DNA of 64,000 nt from Rhizobium esperanzae (lineage in GTDB: Bacteria > Pseudomonadota > Alphaproteobacteria > Rhizobiales > Rhizobiaceae): contig NZ_JACIFY010000013.1 in the NCBI RefSeq assembly GCF_014197615.1, positions 1 through 64,000 on the forward strand, given 5' to 3'. A program made the position numbers and the translations under genes. Shown here one piece after another: positions 8,545 to 17,740 of this stretch. Each line of letters begins with the position of its first letter. Position 1 is the first letter of the stretch. Under the pieces are notes generated by a model that searched no databases, was not told where the DNA came from, and saw only the letters and a list, made by a program, of their open reading frames with translations.

Positions 8545-9414
8545 GTGAAAAACTCCGTCAGCCTGGGCATTCTGCTCACGAGCGTCGCCTATATGGCGTT
8601 CACCTTCCATGACGTGATCATCAAGATCCTGACTTCAACCATTCCGGTCTGGCAGATCCTGTTTTTTCGCAGCCTCACCATCCTGCTCGGTTGTCTCGCC
8701 TATGGCCGCGGTAAGCTCATCCACCAAACGATGACATCCCCGATCATCAAGCCGATGATCCTCCGCAGCATCCTTCTTCTCTCTGCCTGGCTTTCCTATT
8801 ATTCCGCCGCAAGCCGCCTGCAGCTGGCCGAAGTGACCACGCTTTATTACGCCGCACCCGTCGTCGGCACCGTGCTTGCATGGCTCATCCTGAAGGAAGA
8901 GGTCACACCGGCGCGCTGGCTTGCCGTCGGTGCCGGCTTCGTCGGCGTGCTCATTGCCTGCAACCCCATCGGCCTCACCATCTCCTGGCCGGTCTACCTG
9001 GCGCTGCAGGCAGCCGTTCTCTGGGCCGCCGCCATGGTCCTGCTGCGCAAGACCTCGCTGCATGAGAAGACCATCGTCCAGCTAACCGTCTCCAATGTCT
9101 TCTTCCTGCTCATGACCGGTGTTGCGGTTCTCTACACCTGGCGGACGCCCGACATGACGCAGCTGGCGCTTCTCGTCGCCACCGGCGTCGTCGCCGGCTT
9201 GGCGCAGGTCGCCCTCTTCGAAGGCATGCGCCGGGCGCCCGTCTCCGTGCTTGCGCCATTCGAATATACCTCTCTCGTCTGGGCCTTCCTCCTCGGCTAC
9301 CTGATCTGGGCCGATCTCCCCACGCAGAATGTCATTGCCGGCGCATGCATGATCCTCGGGGCCGGATTGATCATCATCATCAGCGAAAGGCTGCGCCGCC
9401 GCGTCGCGGTTTGA
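8545..9414 (+). CDS. DMT family transporter (EamA domains, 10 TM)
   Basis: The 289-residue membrane protein has the drug/metabolite transporter layout, two repeats of five TM segments. The first EamA repeat runs to about residue 130 (YYSAASRLQLAEVTTLYYAAPVV is its diagnostic fourth-helix region). The second contains FEGMRRAPVSVLAPFEYTSLVW. Export of a small metabolite or amino acid is likely, but the substrate is unknown. The start is a GTG at 8545 with no clear ribosome-binding site. It is transcribed away from the DeoR-family gene, and the two share a 208-base upstream region. Confidence 0.87.
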   Translation: MKNSVSLGILLTSVAYMAFTFHDVIIKILTSTIPVWQILFFRSLTILLGCLAYGRGKLIHQTMTSPIIKPMILRSILLLSAWLSYYSAASRLQLAEVTTLYYAAPVVGTVLAWLILKEEVTPARWLAVGAGFVGVLIACNPIGLTISWPVYLALQAAVLWAAAMVLLRKTSLHEKTIVQLTVSNVFFLLMTGVAVLYTWRTPDMTQLALLVATGVVAGLAQVALFEGMRRAPVSVLAPFEYTSLVWAFLLGYLIWADLPTQNVIAGACMILGAGLIIIISERLRRRVAV

Positions 9415-9567
9415 TGCGTATTTTCCAAGGGATTCCCGGCCCAACCGGCCGCTTGAGAAAAATATTTGCAGTTGCTGCTTTTATTCGCAGTTTTTTACGC
9501 TTCCGGCGCCCTAGTTTTCTGCGAACTATCCCTCATCCGATAACAACCTCCCAAGGATGGATAAACA

Positions 9568-10341
9568 ATGAACTGGCTGAAAACCGTCGCCGCCGCTGCT
9601 CTCATTCAGGCTGCGGCCCTCCTGCCCGCCCATGCCGGCGAAAACCTCGCCGCCATCAAATCGGCCGGCGTCTTCAAGATCGGCACCGAAGGCACCTATG
9701 CGCCCTTCACCTATCATGACGAAAGCGGCAAGCTCGTCGGCTTCGACGTCGAGATCGGCGAGGCCATCGCCGCCAAGCTCGGCGTCAAGGCCGAGTTCGT
9801 CGAAGGCAAGTGGGACGGCCTGATCGCCGGCCTCGACGCCAAACGCTACGACACCGTCATCAACCAGGTCGGCATCACCGAAGCCCGCAAGCAGAAATAC
9901 GATTTCTCCGAGCCTTATATCGCTTCCAAGGCCGTGCTGATCGTCCGCGACGGCGACGACAGCATCAAGACCTTCGCCGACCTGAAGGGCAAAAAGTCCG
10001 CCCAGTCGCTGACCAGCAACTTCGGCAAGCTCGCAACCGAAGCCGGCGCCGAACTCGTCGGCACCGATGGCTTCGATCAGTCGATCCAGCTGGTGCTGAC
10101 CAAGCGCGCCGACGCCACGATCAACGATAGCCTGTCCTTCCTCGATTTCAAGAAGCACAAGCCGGACGCGCCGGTAAAGATCGCCGCCCAGGAAGAAAAT
10201 GCCGATTACTCCGGCGTCATCATCCGCAAGAACGAACCGGAGCTGCTGGAAGCGATCAACAAGGCGCTTGCCGACATCAAGGCCGACGGCACCTACAAGA
10301 AGATCGCCGATAAATATTTCGGCCAGGACGTCTCGAAGTAA
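9568..10341 (+). CDS. Amino acid ABC transporter, periplasmic binding protein
   Basis: This 257-residue family-3 solute-binding protein has a clear signal peptide, with cleavage after LLPAHA near residue 23. The mature part starts with the class signature FKIGTEGTYAPFTYHD and GFDVEIGEAIAAKLG, and later NQVGITEARKQKYDFSEPY. These proteins deliver polar amino acids such as cystine, glutamine or arginine to an inner-membrane permease. The ATG at 9568 follows AAGGATGG. The permease and ATPase genes follow downstream, separated from it by a 200-base gap filled by a large palindromic repeat, which may let this gene be expressed above the others. Confidence 0.92.
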   Translation: MNWLKTVAAAALIQAAALLPAHAGENLAAIKSAGVFKIGTEGTYAPFTYHDESGKLVGFDVEIGEAIAAKLGVKAEFVEGKWDGLIAGLDAKRYDTVINQVGITEARKQKYDFSEPYIASKAVLIVRDGDDSIKTFADLKGKKSAQSLTSNFGKLATEAGAELVGTDGFDQSIQLVLTKRADATINDSLSFLDFKKHKPDAPVKIAAQEENADYSGVIIRKNEPELLEAINKALADIKADGTYKKIADKYFGQDVSK

Positions 10342-10357
10342 GCTTCATTCAAAAAAG

Positions 10358-10510
10358 TCCCCTCCCCAACCCCTCCCCACAAGGGGGAGGGGCTTTCTGC
10401 CGCCCCGCTTCACGATCGAAGGCGCGAAGCTGCGGGACAGACGCCATTTTGGGGTCGGACGGTGCATCCTCCAAGCCTCTCCCCCTTGTGGGGAGGGGTT
10501 GGGGAGGGGT
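10358..10510. repeat. Large inverted repeat between binding-protein and permease genes
   Basis: Two arms of about 37 bp (10358-10395 and 10474-10510) are inverse complements with few mismatches. Each carries the palindromic core ctccccacaagggggag. About 78 bases lie between them. It is a typical rhizobial intergenic palindrome, but its position inside an ABC operon means it will be transcribed and can fold into one long or two short hairpins. Confidence 0.85.
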
Positions 10511-10541
10511 ACACCTCAGACACACCAATCCATGAGAGGGA

Positions 10542-11228
10542 ATGTCCTTGCCGCACTGGCTCCAACTGATGGCGGAATCGCTTCCCTCGCTTCTCTGGGC
10601 GGGGCTGATCTTCACTATCCCCCTCACGCTGCTGTCCTTCGCCTTCGGCCTGATCCTCGGCCTGATCACCGCGATCGCCCGCCTTTTCGGCCCCGCGCCT
10701 GTTGCAGCCGTCGCCCGCTTCTATGTCTGGGTGATCCGCGGCACGCCGCTGCTCGTCCAGCTCTTCGTGATCTTCTACGGCCTGCCGAGCATCGGCATCC
10801 TGCTCGATGCCTTTCCCGCCGCCCTTATCGGTTTTACGCTGAATATCGGCGCCTATAGTTCCGAAATCATCCGCGCCGTCATCTCCTCCGTGCCGAAGGG
10901 CCAATGGGAGGCGGCCTATTCGATCGGCATGAGCTGGCGTCAGGCGATGAGCCGCACCATCCTGCCGCAGGCGGCCCGTGTCGCCGTGCCGCCGCTGTCG
11001 AACACCTTCATTTCGCTGGTCAAGGATACCTCGCTTGCCGCCGCCATCACCGTGCCGGAACTCTTCCAGGCAGCGCAGCGCATCGTCGCCACCACCTATG
11101 AGCCGCTGATCCTTTATATCGAGGCGGCGTTGCTCTATCTCGTGCTCAGCTCCGTTCTCTCGCAGCTGCAGGTGCGGCTCGAGCGCCGCTTCGCGCGTTA
11201 CGGCGGCATGCTGGAGGCCAATGCATGA
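10542..11228 (+). CDS. Amino acid ABC transporter permease
   Basis: The 228-residue protein is a HisM/GlnP-type permease with about five TM segments. The conserved EAA loop that docks the ATPase is seen as EAAYSIGMSWRQAMSRTILPQAARVAVPP near residues 126-154, and the family motif RGTPLLVQLF lies near residue 66. The ATG at 10542 follows GAGAGGGA. It overlaps the ATPase gene by 4 bases (ATGA at 11225), indicating translational coupling. Only one permease gene is present, so the channel is probably a homodimer. Confidence 0.92.
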   Translation: MSLPHWLQLMAESLPSLLWAGLIFTIPLTLLSFAFGLILGLITAIARLFGPAPVAAVARFYVWVIRGTPLLVQLFVIFYGLPSIGILLDAFPAALIGFTLNIGAYSSEIIRAVISSVPKGQWEAAYSIGMSWRQAMSRTILPQAARVAVPPLSNTFISLVKDTSLAAAITVPELFQAAQRIVATTYEPLILYIEAALLYLVLSSVLSQLQVRLERRFARYGGMLEANA

Positions 11229-11986
11229 TCGAGCTTTCCAACATCGAAAAGCGCTTCGGCGACGCCGTCATCCTGAAGGATATCAGCATTCGCATTCCCG
11301 AAGGCAGCGTCACCGCGCTGGTCGGGCCGTCCGGCGGCGGCAAGAGCACGCTGCTGCGCTGCATCAACCTGCTCGAAATCCCCACATCGGGTTCCATCCG
11401 CCTCGGGGAGGAAAGGCTGAGCTTTGCACCGGGCAAACGAACGAGCTGGCAGGCGATCCAGAAGATCCGCCGCCAGACCGGCATGGTCTTCCAGAACTTC
11501 CAGCTTTTCCCGCATCAGACCGCGATCGAAAATGTCATGGAGGGCCTGGTGACAGTCTTGAAGTGGCCGAAGGAAAAGGCCCGCGAACGCGCGATGGAGC
11601 TGCTGACCAAGGTCGGCATGGCACACAAGACCGATGCCTGGCCATCGACGCTCTCAGGCGGCCAGCAGCAGCGTGTGGCGATTGCTCGCGCCTTGGCGCC
11701 GTCGCCGCGCGTGCTTCTTTGCGACGAACCGACCTCGGCCCTCGATCCGGAGCTTTCGGCAGAAGTCGTCGATGTTCTGGGCCAGCTTGCCCGTGAAGGC
11801 ACGACGATGGTGATGGCGACCCACGATCTCAGGCTTGCCTCGAAGATCGCCAATGACGTCGTCTTCCTGGAAGCCGGAAACGTAGTGGAAACGGGCAGCG
11901 CCAGGGCAATCTTCACCGCGCCGGAGCGCGAACGCACCAAGCGCTTCATCTCGACGATCAACGCCGCCCATACCTACGATATCTGA
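11225..11986 (+). CDS. Amino acid ABC transporter ATP-binding protein
   Basis: The 253-residue ATPase powers the preceding permease. It has Walker A GPSGGGKST near residue 34, the Q-loop VFQNFQLFPHQT, the signature LSGGQQQRVAIARAL, Walker B VLLCDEPTSALDPE and the switch His in MATHDLR. Its length and the polar-amino-acid family features (RCINLLEIPTSG) fit GlnQ/HisP. It is translationally coupled to the permease through an ATGA overlap. A perfect 30-bp palindrome begins 5 bases after the stop and may end the transcript, although no T-run follows. Confidence 0.93.
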   Translation: MIELSNIEKRFGDAVILKDISIRIPEGSVTALVGPSGGGKSTLLRCINLLEIPTSGSIRLGEERLSFAPGKRTSWQAIQKIRRQTGMVFQNFQLFPHQTAIENVMEGLVTVLKWPKEKARERAMELLTKVGMAHKTDAWPSTLSGGQQQRVAIARALAPSPRVLLCDEPTSALDPELSAEVVDVLGQLAREGTTMVMATHDLRLASKIANDVVFLEAGNVVETGSARAIFTAPERERTKRFISTINAAHTYDI

Positions 11987-11990
11987 ACTT

Positions 11991-12129
11991 GTCTCACGTG
12001 AATCATGATTCACGTGAGACGCTTTGTCTAAAGCACGTCGCGTCAAATTTGATTCATGTGACGTGCTTTAGGTCTTTGTTTTTACGCATGTCGTTGTCGC
12101 AAAACCGCGGCACACTTTGCGCGACATGC
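11991..12129. repeat. Cluster of three intergenic palindromes
   Basis: A perfect 30-bp palindrome (11991-12020, half gtctcacgtgaatca) is followed by a hairpin with an 11-bp stem (taaagcacgtc at 12029, gacgtgcttta at 12060). Then comes an inverse-orientation copy (12086-12129) of the hairpin found at 6125-6169, with a few changes. The cluster separates the convergent ABC operon and FMN reductase gene. Confidence 0.8.
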
Positions 12130-12144
12130 TCTAAGCGACCTGCC

Positions 12145-12717
12145 TCAGGCCGAGGTGACGACGGAGCGCGCAGCCTTCAGCGCATTGCCCCACCAGGTGA
12201 TCTGGTCGAGCAGGTTCTTGGCAGCCTCGTTGAGATGCGCGTAATCGCCAAGGCTCTTGCCTTCCTTGAGAACGGCAAGATATTCGCTAAAGGCGATGTG
12301 AACGCCGGTCTTGACGGAAGCGGCGCTCATTTCCACGAAGATCAGACGAAGCTGCTCGACCGCACGTGCGCCGCCGACGCCGCCATAACCGACGAAACCG
12401 ACCGGCTTCTGGATGAATTCGCCGAGATCGATCGCGTTCTTCAAAACCGCCGTCGGCGCATGGTTGTATTCGGCGACAGTGAATATGAAACCGTCGAATT
12501 CGCGCAGCTTCTTCTTCCAGCGCTCGGCGGATTCGCTTTCCGCCGTCGTGGCGCGCTCTTCGCCGAAGAAATGCATGGGATAGTCGAGAAGATCGAGAAT
12601 CTCGACTTCGAGATCGGAGCGTTGGCCGACCAGTTCGGCGATCCACTTGGCCGGATGTTCGGCGAAACGGCCAATACGCGTGCTGCCGACAATGACGGCA
12701 ATCTTCAGCTTGCTCAT
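12145..12717 (-). CDS. NAD(P)H-dependent FMN reductase family protein
   Basis: The 190-residue flavodoxin-fold protein begins KIAVIVGSTRIGRFAEHPAKW, where the GSTR phosphate-binding loop is typical of the NADPH-dependent FMN reductase / azoreductase family. The second FMN motif is FTVAEYNHAPTAVLKNAID near residue 78, and GYGGVGGARAVEQLR follows. Such enzymes reduce quinones, azo compounds or chromate with NAD(P)H. The ATG at 12717 has a GGAAAG ribosome-binding site. It is a single gene convergent with the ABC operon. The physiological substrate is unknown. Confidence 0.88.
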   Translation of the reverse strand: MSKLKIAVIVGSTRIGRFAEHPAKWIAELVGQRSDLEVEILDLLDYPMHFFGEERATTAESESAERWKKKLREFDGFIFTVAEYNHAPTAVLKNAIDLGEFIQKPVGFVGYGGVGGARAVEQLRLIFVEMSAASVKTGVHIAFSEYLAVLKEGKSLGDYAHLNEAAKNLLDQITWWGNALKAARSVVTSA

Positions 12718-12942
12718 GGGGTTCTTTCCTGTTGAACGGCGGGGTCGCTGGAGCGCCGCGTCCGACAGGGCACACCATGGACGCTCCTTGACCAGCGTAT
12801 AATCCTTTGGAGTTAGACGCCGGATTTTGTTTTAGGAAAGAAGCGTCATGCCCGGCAAGCCGGAAACACTGCGAAACGCGTGAAAGTCCCCCATTCCCAT
12901 CGACCGGTCGCACACAATCGAGTGATCACGGCAAAGTGGGTG

Positions 12943-12978
12943 GGCTGCCGGAACGAGGCTTCGATCGCTCCGGCAGCC
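12943..12978 (-). terminator. Stem-loop after pyc, probable terminator
   Basis: A perfect 10-bp stem (ggctgccgga / tccggcagcc) with a 16-base loop begins 8 bases after the pyc stop on the minus strand. No T-run follows, so termination is inferred. The rest of the 268-base gap to the FMN reductase gene shows no gene. Confidence 0.5.
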
Positions 12979-12985
12979 GAGCTGT

Positions 12986-15900
12986 TTAGCCGCCATAGAC
13001 GACGAGCAGGTCCTTGGCGTCGATCTGGTCGCCGGCACGCACCAGCACCTCGGAAATCGTGCCGTCCTTTTCCGCATGCAACGCCGTTTCCATCTTCATC
13101 GCCTCGATGGAGACCAGCACGTCGCCGGCGCTGACGGCCTGGCCTGAAGAGACGAAGACACGGCTGATGACGCCCGGCATCGGGGCACCGACATGGACGG
13201 CATTGCCGGGTTCGGCCTTGCGGCGGACCGCAGCCCCCGTTGCCCCATGCGCCCGGTCCGGCACCTTGATGCGGCGCGGCTGGCCGTTGAGTTCGAAGAA
13301 GATGGTCACCATGCCCTGGCTGTCGGTGGCGCTCATCGCCTGGTTGACGATGACGAGCGTCTTGCCGCGTTCGATATCGGCAAACAGCTCCTCGCCGTCG
13401 GCAAGCCCGTAGAAATAGGCGGGCGTCGGCAGCACCGAGACCGGACCATAGGTGTCGGAGGCCAGCGCGAAGTCGGTGAACACCTTCGGATACATCAGGT
13501 AGGAGGCGAATTCGAAGTCGCTGACCTCGCGCTCCAGCTTGGTCTCGATCACCTTGCGCTCGGCATCGAGATCGGCCTCCTTCAGCAGCGAGCCCGGACG
13601 CACCGTATAGGGCTTGTCACCCTTCAGCGCCTTCTTCTGCAGCGCTTCCGGCCATCCCGACGGCGGCTGGCCGAGATCGCCCTTCAGCATCGACACCACC
13701 GATTCCGGGAAGGAGACTTCGCGGTCCGGGCTGACGACATCGGCAACCGTGAGATCCTGGCTGACCATCATCAGCGCCATGTCGCCGACCACCTTGGAGG
13801 ACGGCGTCACCTTGACGATATCGCCGAACATCTGGTTAGCGTCGGCATAGGCCTGCGCCACCCGATGCCAGCGGGTCTCCAGACCCAGCGAACGGGCCTG
13901 TTCCTTGAGGTTGGTGAACTGGCCGCCCGGCATTTCGTGAAGATAGACTTCGGATGCCGGACCCTTGAGGTCGCTTTCGAAGGCGGCATACTGGTTGCGC
14001 ACCGCTTCCCAATAGAAGGAGACGCGGCGGATCCATTCCGGATCGAGGCCCGGATCGCGCTCGGAACCGCGCAGCGCCTCGACGATCGAACCGAGACAGG
14101 GCTGCGAGGTATTGCCGGATAGAGCATCCATCGCCGCATCGACGGCATCGACGCCGGCATCGACGGCGGCAAGAACGGTCGCTGCCGCAATCCCCGACGT
14201 ATCATGGGTGTGGAAATGGATCGGCAGGCCGGTCGCCTCGCGCAGCGCCTTGAACAGCACCTTCGCTGCCGCAGGCTTCAGCAGACCCGCCATATCCTTG
14301 AGCGCGATGATATGCGCGCCGGCCTTTTCGAGCTCGACGGCAAGGTCGGTGTAATATTTGAGATCGTATTTCGGGCGGGCCGAGTTGAGGATATCGCCGG
14401 TATAGCAGATCGCCGCCTCGCAGAGCTTGTTCTCCTCGGCAATCGCATCCATCGACACCCGCATGTTCTCGACCCAGTTCAGGCAGTCGAAGACACGGAA
14501 GAGATCGATGCCGCCCTTGGCCGCCTGGCGGACGAAATATTTGACGACATTGTCGGGATAGTTGGTGTAGCCGACGCCGTTGGCGCCGCGCAGCAGCATC
14601 TGCAGCAGCAGGTTCGGCGCGCCCTCGCGGATCAGCGCCAGCCGCTCCCACGGATCTTCCGTCAGGAAGCGCATCGAGACGTCGAAGGTGGCGCCGCCCC
14701 AGCATTCGAGCGACAGCAGGTTCGGCAGCGCATGCGCATAGGTGCCGGCGATGCGGGCGATGTCATAGGTGCGCATGCGGGTGGCGAGCAGCGACTGGTG
14801 GCCGTCGCGCATCGTCGTGTCGGTCAAGAGCACGCGCTTCTCGTTGCGCATCCATTCGCCGAACTTCTTCGGGCCGAGCGTGTCGAGCAACTGCTTGGTG
14901 CCGTCCTTGACGCCATTGCCGTTGCTGTAGGGCACCACCGGTTCGGCAGCATTCTCCAGCGGCCTCGGCCGGTCCTTGGCCTCTGGATGGCCGTTGACGG
15001 TGACGTCGGCGAGATAGGTCAAGAGCTTCGTCGCGCGGTCCTGGCGCTTGACCTGCTGGAACAGTTCCGGCGTCGTATCGATGAAGCGTGTGGTGTAGCT
15101 GTTGTCGCGGAATTTCGGGTGGCCGATGATCGCTTCGAGGAAGGTCAGGTTGGTGGCGACGCCGCGAATGCGGAATTCGCGCAGCGCCCGGTCCATACGG
15201 GAGATCGCTTCGGACGGGTTCGGCGCCCAGGCCGTCACCTTGACGAGCAGCGGGTCGTAATAGCGGGTGATGATGGCGCCGGAATAGGAGGTGCCGCCAT
15301 CGAGACGGATGCCGAAACCGGAGGCCGAGCGATAGGCGGTGATGCGGCCGTAATCCGGAATGAAGTTGTGTTCCGGATCTTCCGTGGTGATGCGGCACTG
15401 CAGCGCATGGCCGTTGAGACGGATGTCGGCCTGAGCCGGAACGCCTGATTCCGGCGTGCCGATCGCATAGCCGTCGAGGATGTGGATCTGCGCCTTGACG
15501 ATATCGATGCCGGTGACGACTTCGGTCACCGTGTGCTCGACCTGGATGCGCGGATTGACCTCGATGAAGTAGAATTTGCCGGTATCGGCATCCATCAGGT
15601 ATTCGACGGTGCCGGCGCCGATGTAATTGGTCGCCGCCGCGATCTTCAGCGAATAGGCGGCAAGCTCCTGGCGCTGCGCTTCCGAGAGGTAGGGTGCAGG
15701 CGCGCGCTCGACGACCTTCTGGTTACGGCGCTGGATCGAGCAGTCACGCTCGAAGAGATGCACGACATTGCCGTGCGTGTCGCCGAGGATCTGGCTTTCG
15801 ACGTGGCGGGCGCGCTCGACGAGCTTTTCCAGATAGACCTCGTCCTTGCCGAAGGCGGCCATCGCCTCGCGCTTGGCCTCGGTCACCTCGCGGGCGAGAT

Positions 15901-16450
15901 CCTTCGGATCGCGGATCGCGCGCATGCCGCGGCCGCCGCCGCCCCAGGAAGCCTTCAGCATGACCGGATAACCGATGTCTTCGGCCATCTTCGCAACCAC
16001 GGCCATATCGTCCGGCAGCGGCTCGGTGGCCGGCACCACAGGCACGCCGACCGAGATCGCGAGGTTGCGCGCCGCAACCTTGTTGCCGAGTTGACGCATC
16101 GTATCGCCCTTCGGGCCGATGAAGATGATGCCGGCCTTGTTGCAGGCATCGACGAATTCGGGGCTTTCCGACAGCAGGCCGTAGCCCGGGTGGATCGCAT
16201 CGGCGCCCGAAAGCTTGGCGACACGGATCACTTCGTCGATCGACAGATAGCTTTCGATCGGCCCGAGATCGCGCGCAAGATGCGGGCCGCGGCCGACCTG
16301 ATAGCTCTCGTCCGCCTTGAAGCGGTGCAGCGCCAGCTTGTCCTCTTCCGCCCAGATCGCCACCGTTTTTATTCCAAGCTCGTTGGCCGCGCGGAACACG
16401 CGAATGGCAATTTCGGAGCGATTGGCAACGAGTATCTTGGAAATGGGCAA
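12986..16450 (-). CDS. pyc: Pyruvate carboxylase
   Basis: Pyc makes oxaloacetate from pyruvate, bicarbonate and ATP, the main anaplerotic step in rhizobia. The 1154-residue single chain has the full set of domains. Biotin carboxylase covers residues 1-450 (ANRSEIAIRVFRAA, then the ATP-grasp SWGGGGRGMR). The carboxyltransferase barrel lies at about 540-810 (TTMRDGHQSLLATRMRT, KDMAGLLKP). A C-terminal biotin carrier has EAMKMET, with the biotinylated Lys at about 1119. The start is TTG at 16450 with GGAGA seven bases upstream; the first residues (PISKILVANRSE) fit the family. It is followed by a stem-loop and transcribed alone. expR lies upstream on the same strand. Confidence 0.97.
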   Translation of the reverse strand: MPISKILVANRSEIAIRVFRAANELGIKTVAIWAEEDKLALHRFKADESYQVGRGPHLARDLGPIESYLSIDEVIRVAKLSGADAIHPGYGLLSESPEFVDACNKAGIIFIGPKGDTMRQLGNKVAARNLAISVGVPVVPATEPLPDDMAVVAKMAEDIGYPVMLKASWGGGGRGMRAIRDPKDLAREVTEAKREAMAAFGKDEVYLEKLVERARHVESQILGDTHGNVVHLFERDCSIQRRNQKVVERAPAPYLSEAQRQELAAYSLKIAAATNYIGAGTVEYLMDADTGKFYFIEVNPRIQVEHTVTEVVTGIDIVKAQIHILDGYAIGTPESGVPAQADIRLNGHALQCRITTEDPEHNFIPDYGRITAYRSASGFGIRLDGGTSYSGAIITRYYDPLLVKVTAWAPNPSEAISRMDRALREFRIRGVATNLTFLEAIIGHPKFRDNSYTTRFIDTTPELFQQVKRQDRATKLLTYLADVTVNGHPEAKDRPRPLENAAEPVVPYSNGNGVKDGTKQLLDTLGPKKFGEWMRNEKRVLLTDTTMRDGHQSLLATRMRTYDIARIAGTYAHALPNLLSLECWGGATFDVSMRFLTEDPWERLALIREGAPNLLLQMLLRGANGVGYTNYPDNVVKYFVRQAAKGGIDLFRVFDCLNWVENMRVSMDAIAEENKLCEAAICYTGDILNSARPKYDLKYYTDLAVELEKAGAHIIALKDMAGLLKPAAAKVLFKALREATGLPIHFHTHDTSGIAAATVLAAVDAGVDAVDAAMDALSGNTSQPCLGSIVEALRGSERDPGLDPEWIRRVSFYWEAVRNQYAAFESDLKGPASEVYLHEMPGGQFTNLKEQARSLGLETRWHRVAQAYADANQMFGDIVKVTPSSKVVGDMALMMVSQDLTVADVVSPDREVSFPESVVSMLKGDLGQPPSGWPEALQKKALKGDKPYTVRPGSLLKEADLDAERKVIETKLEREVSDFEFASYLMYPKVFTDFALASDTYGPVSVLPTPAYFYGLADGEELFADIERGKTLVIVNQAMSATDSQGMVTIFFELNGQPRRIKVPDRAHGATGAAVRRKAEPGNAVHVGAPMPGVISRVFVSSGQAVSAGDVLVSIEAMKMETALHAEKDGTISEVLVRAGDQIDAKDLLVVYGG

Positions 16451-16666
16451 AACGGTCTCCTCAGACGTTCAGACGCGGGCATGCTGCACCCGCGAAGGAA
16501 ATTCTTAACTTCTTGTCACAGGAAGTTCAATTTCTCTTGCGACTGCGAAATGCAATTTCTCGCCATTCCGGATGAGAATAATGCCGGCCCGGATCGGGTT
16601 AAATCTGAATCCCTATCTAAATCAAGGAAGTAGCGTGAGAACCGTTCATAGTTTCGCGATCGCGCT

Positions 16667-17422
16667 CTAGCGTATCAGGCCGTGACGGAAGGCGAGCGCC
16701 ACCGCCTGCTGCCGGTTTTTCGCCTTCAGCTTGTTCTGCAAGCCGTTCATATACCAGTCGACGGTATGGTTTGAGATCTTCAGCATCTTGCTGATTTCTA
16801 TCGAGGTCATGCCTTCGGCGAGGTAATGCAGGATTTCCATTTCACGTCGCGTCAGCGGCGTTTCGGCCGGCAGCACGGTTTCCAGCGCCTGCGCCTCGCC
16901 CTTCAATTCAAGCAATCGCCAGAAGGACTTGCGCGCCACCGCCTCGAACAGGGCGATCTCCATCGGCGACAGATCGACAGGCTTGCCGGCGAGACTGAGG
17001 CTGCCGAGAATGCCATTCCGCCCGTGGATCGGGAAGATATAACCGTCTTCCAGCCCGTGACCGAAAGCATCGACCATCATCTGCTCCATACGGCGCTGCT
17101 GGCCATCCTTGCGGAAGGCGGCCAGGCTTTCCCGCCAGCCGAAAGGCCGCTGGGCATGGGCGAGATAGCGCACCATCGGATCGATCAGGACATATTTTTT
17201 CGCAGTATAGATTTGCGGCCATTGTTCCGGCCAGCGGCCGGCAAGCGCCGCAGCCCAGGGTTCTGGATTCTTCTGAGCCGGATTCTGCGGCAAATGGCGC
17301 AGCAAACCGTAATATTCGAAGCCGGAAGCGTGAATGACATGCTCAAGTTCGGTCACGACAGCCTGAGGATTTGACGCTTCTCCCAGAATTATAAGCAATT
17401 GAATTAACGAATTAATATTCAC
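16667..17422 (-). CDS. expR: LuxR-type quorum-sensing regulator (ExpR-like solo)
   Basis: The 251-residue protein has an N-terminal autoinducer-binding domain and a C-terminal LuxR helix-turn-helix (LTRREMEILHYLAEGMTSIE, then ISNHTVDWYMNGLQNKL). The invariant AHL-pocket residues are all present at the right spacing: Trp57, Tyr61, Asp70, Pro71 and Trp85 in TraR numbering. No acyl-homoserine lactone synthase is in the window, so it is a solo receptor here. The symbol is given from its position beside pyc and ndvA, as remembered for Sinorhizobium expR, and from its similar length. I chose GTG 17422 (AAGGGG six bases upstream) over TTG 17476, which has no ribosome-binding site. Confidence 0.82.
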   Translation of the reverse strand: MNINSLIQLLIILGEASNPQAVVTELEHVIHASGFEYYGLLRHLPQNPAQKNPEPWAAALAGRWPEQWPQIYTAKKYVLIDPMVRYLAHAQRPFGWRESLAAFRKDGQQRRMEQMMVDAFGHGLEDGYIFPIHGRNGILGSLSLAGKPVDLSPMEIALFEAVARKSFWRLLELKGEAQALETVLPAETPLTRREMEILHYLAEGMTSIEISKMLKISNHTVDWYMNGLQNKLKAKNRQQAVALAFRHGLIR

Positions 17423-17740
17423 AAATTGCCCCTTGCCCGGACTGGTGCCCGCATCGAGGCCGTCGGCGGCTTTCAAATGGGTCGCGAAACGGTCTTCTTC
17501 AAAAAATGCAGTCTCTAATTTAATGCTGCGCTAAACATTTATTAAAATGCAAGCGCAAATTGCCGCGGGGTATAGCCGAGCAGCAACCTGAACGCCAGGA
17601 TTATCTCGCTGCACCCTGGGATAGCACGATCGGGTTAGGCGGCGCAGGATTGAAGCCTGAATAGGCCGTTAATCGCCGGTTCAGGTAATCTTTTGTAGCA
17701 TCGCATCATCCCGTTTTCGCAGATGCACAAGAGGTTCGAC
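17423..17740. other. Divergent intergenic region between expR and ndvA
   Basis: These 318 bases carry the upstream regions of both genes. The part next to expR is AT-rich (taatgctgcgctaaacatttattaaaa around 17520 on the + strand). I see no lux-box palindrome, no small gene and no hairpin with a T-run. Confidence 0.5.

Noticed and set aside
12718..12985. Small gene between pyc and the FMN reductase gene
   Set aside because: Only short frames without ribosome-binding sites are present; the visible structure is the pyc stem-loop.
13193..16633. Long plus-strand frames opposite pyc
   Set aside because: Antisense to an unmistakable pyruvate carboxylase; no ribosome-binding site or domain.
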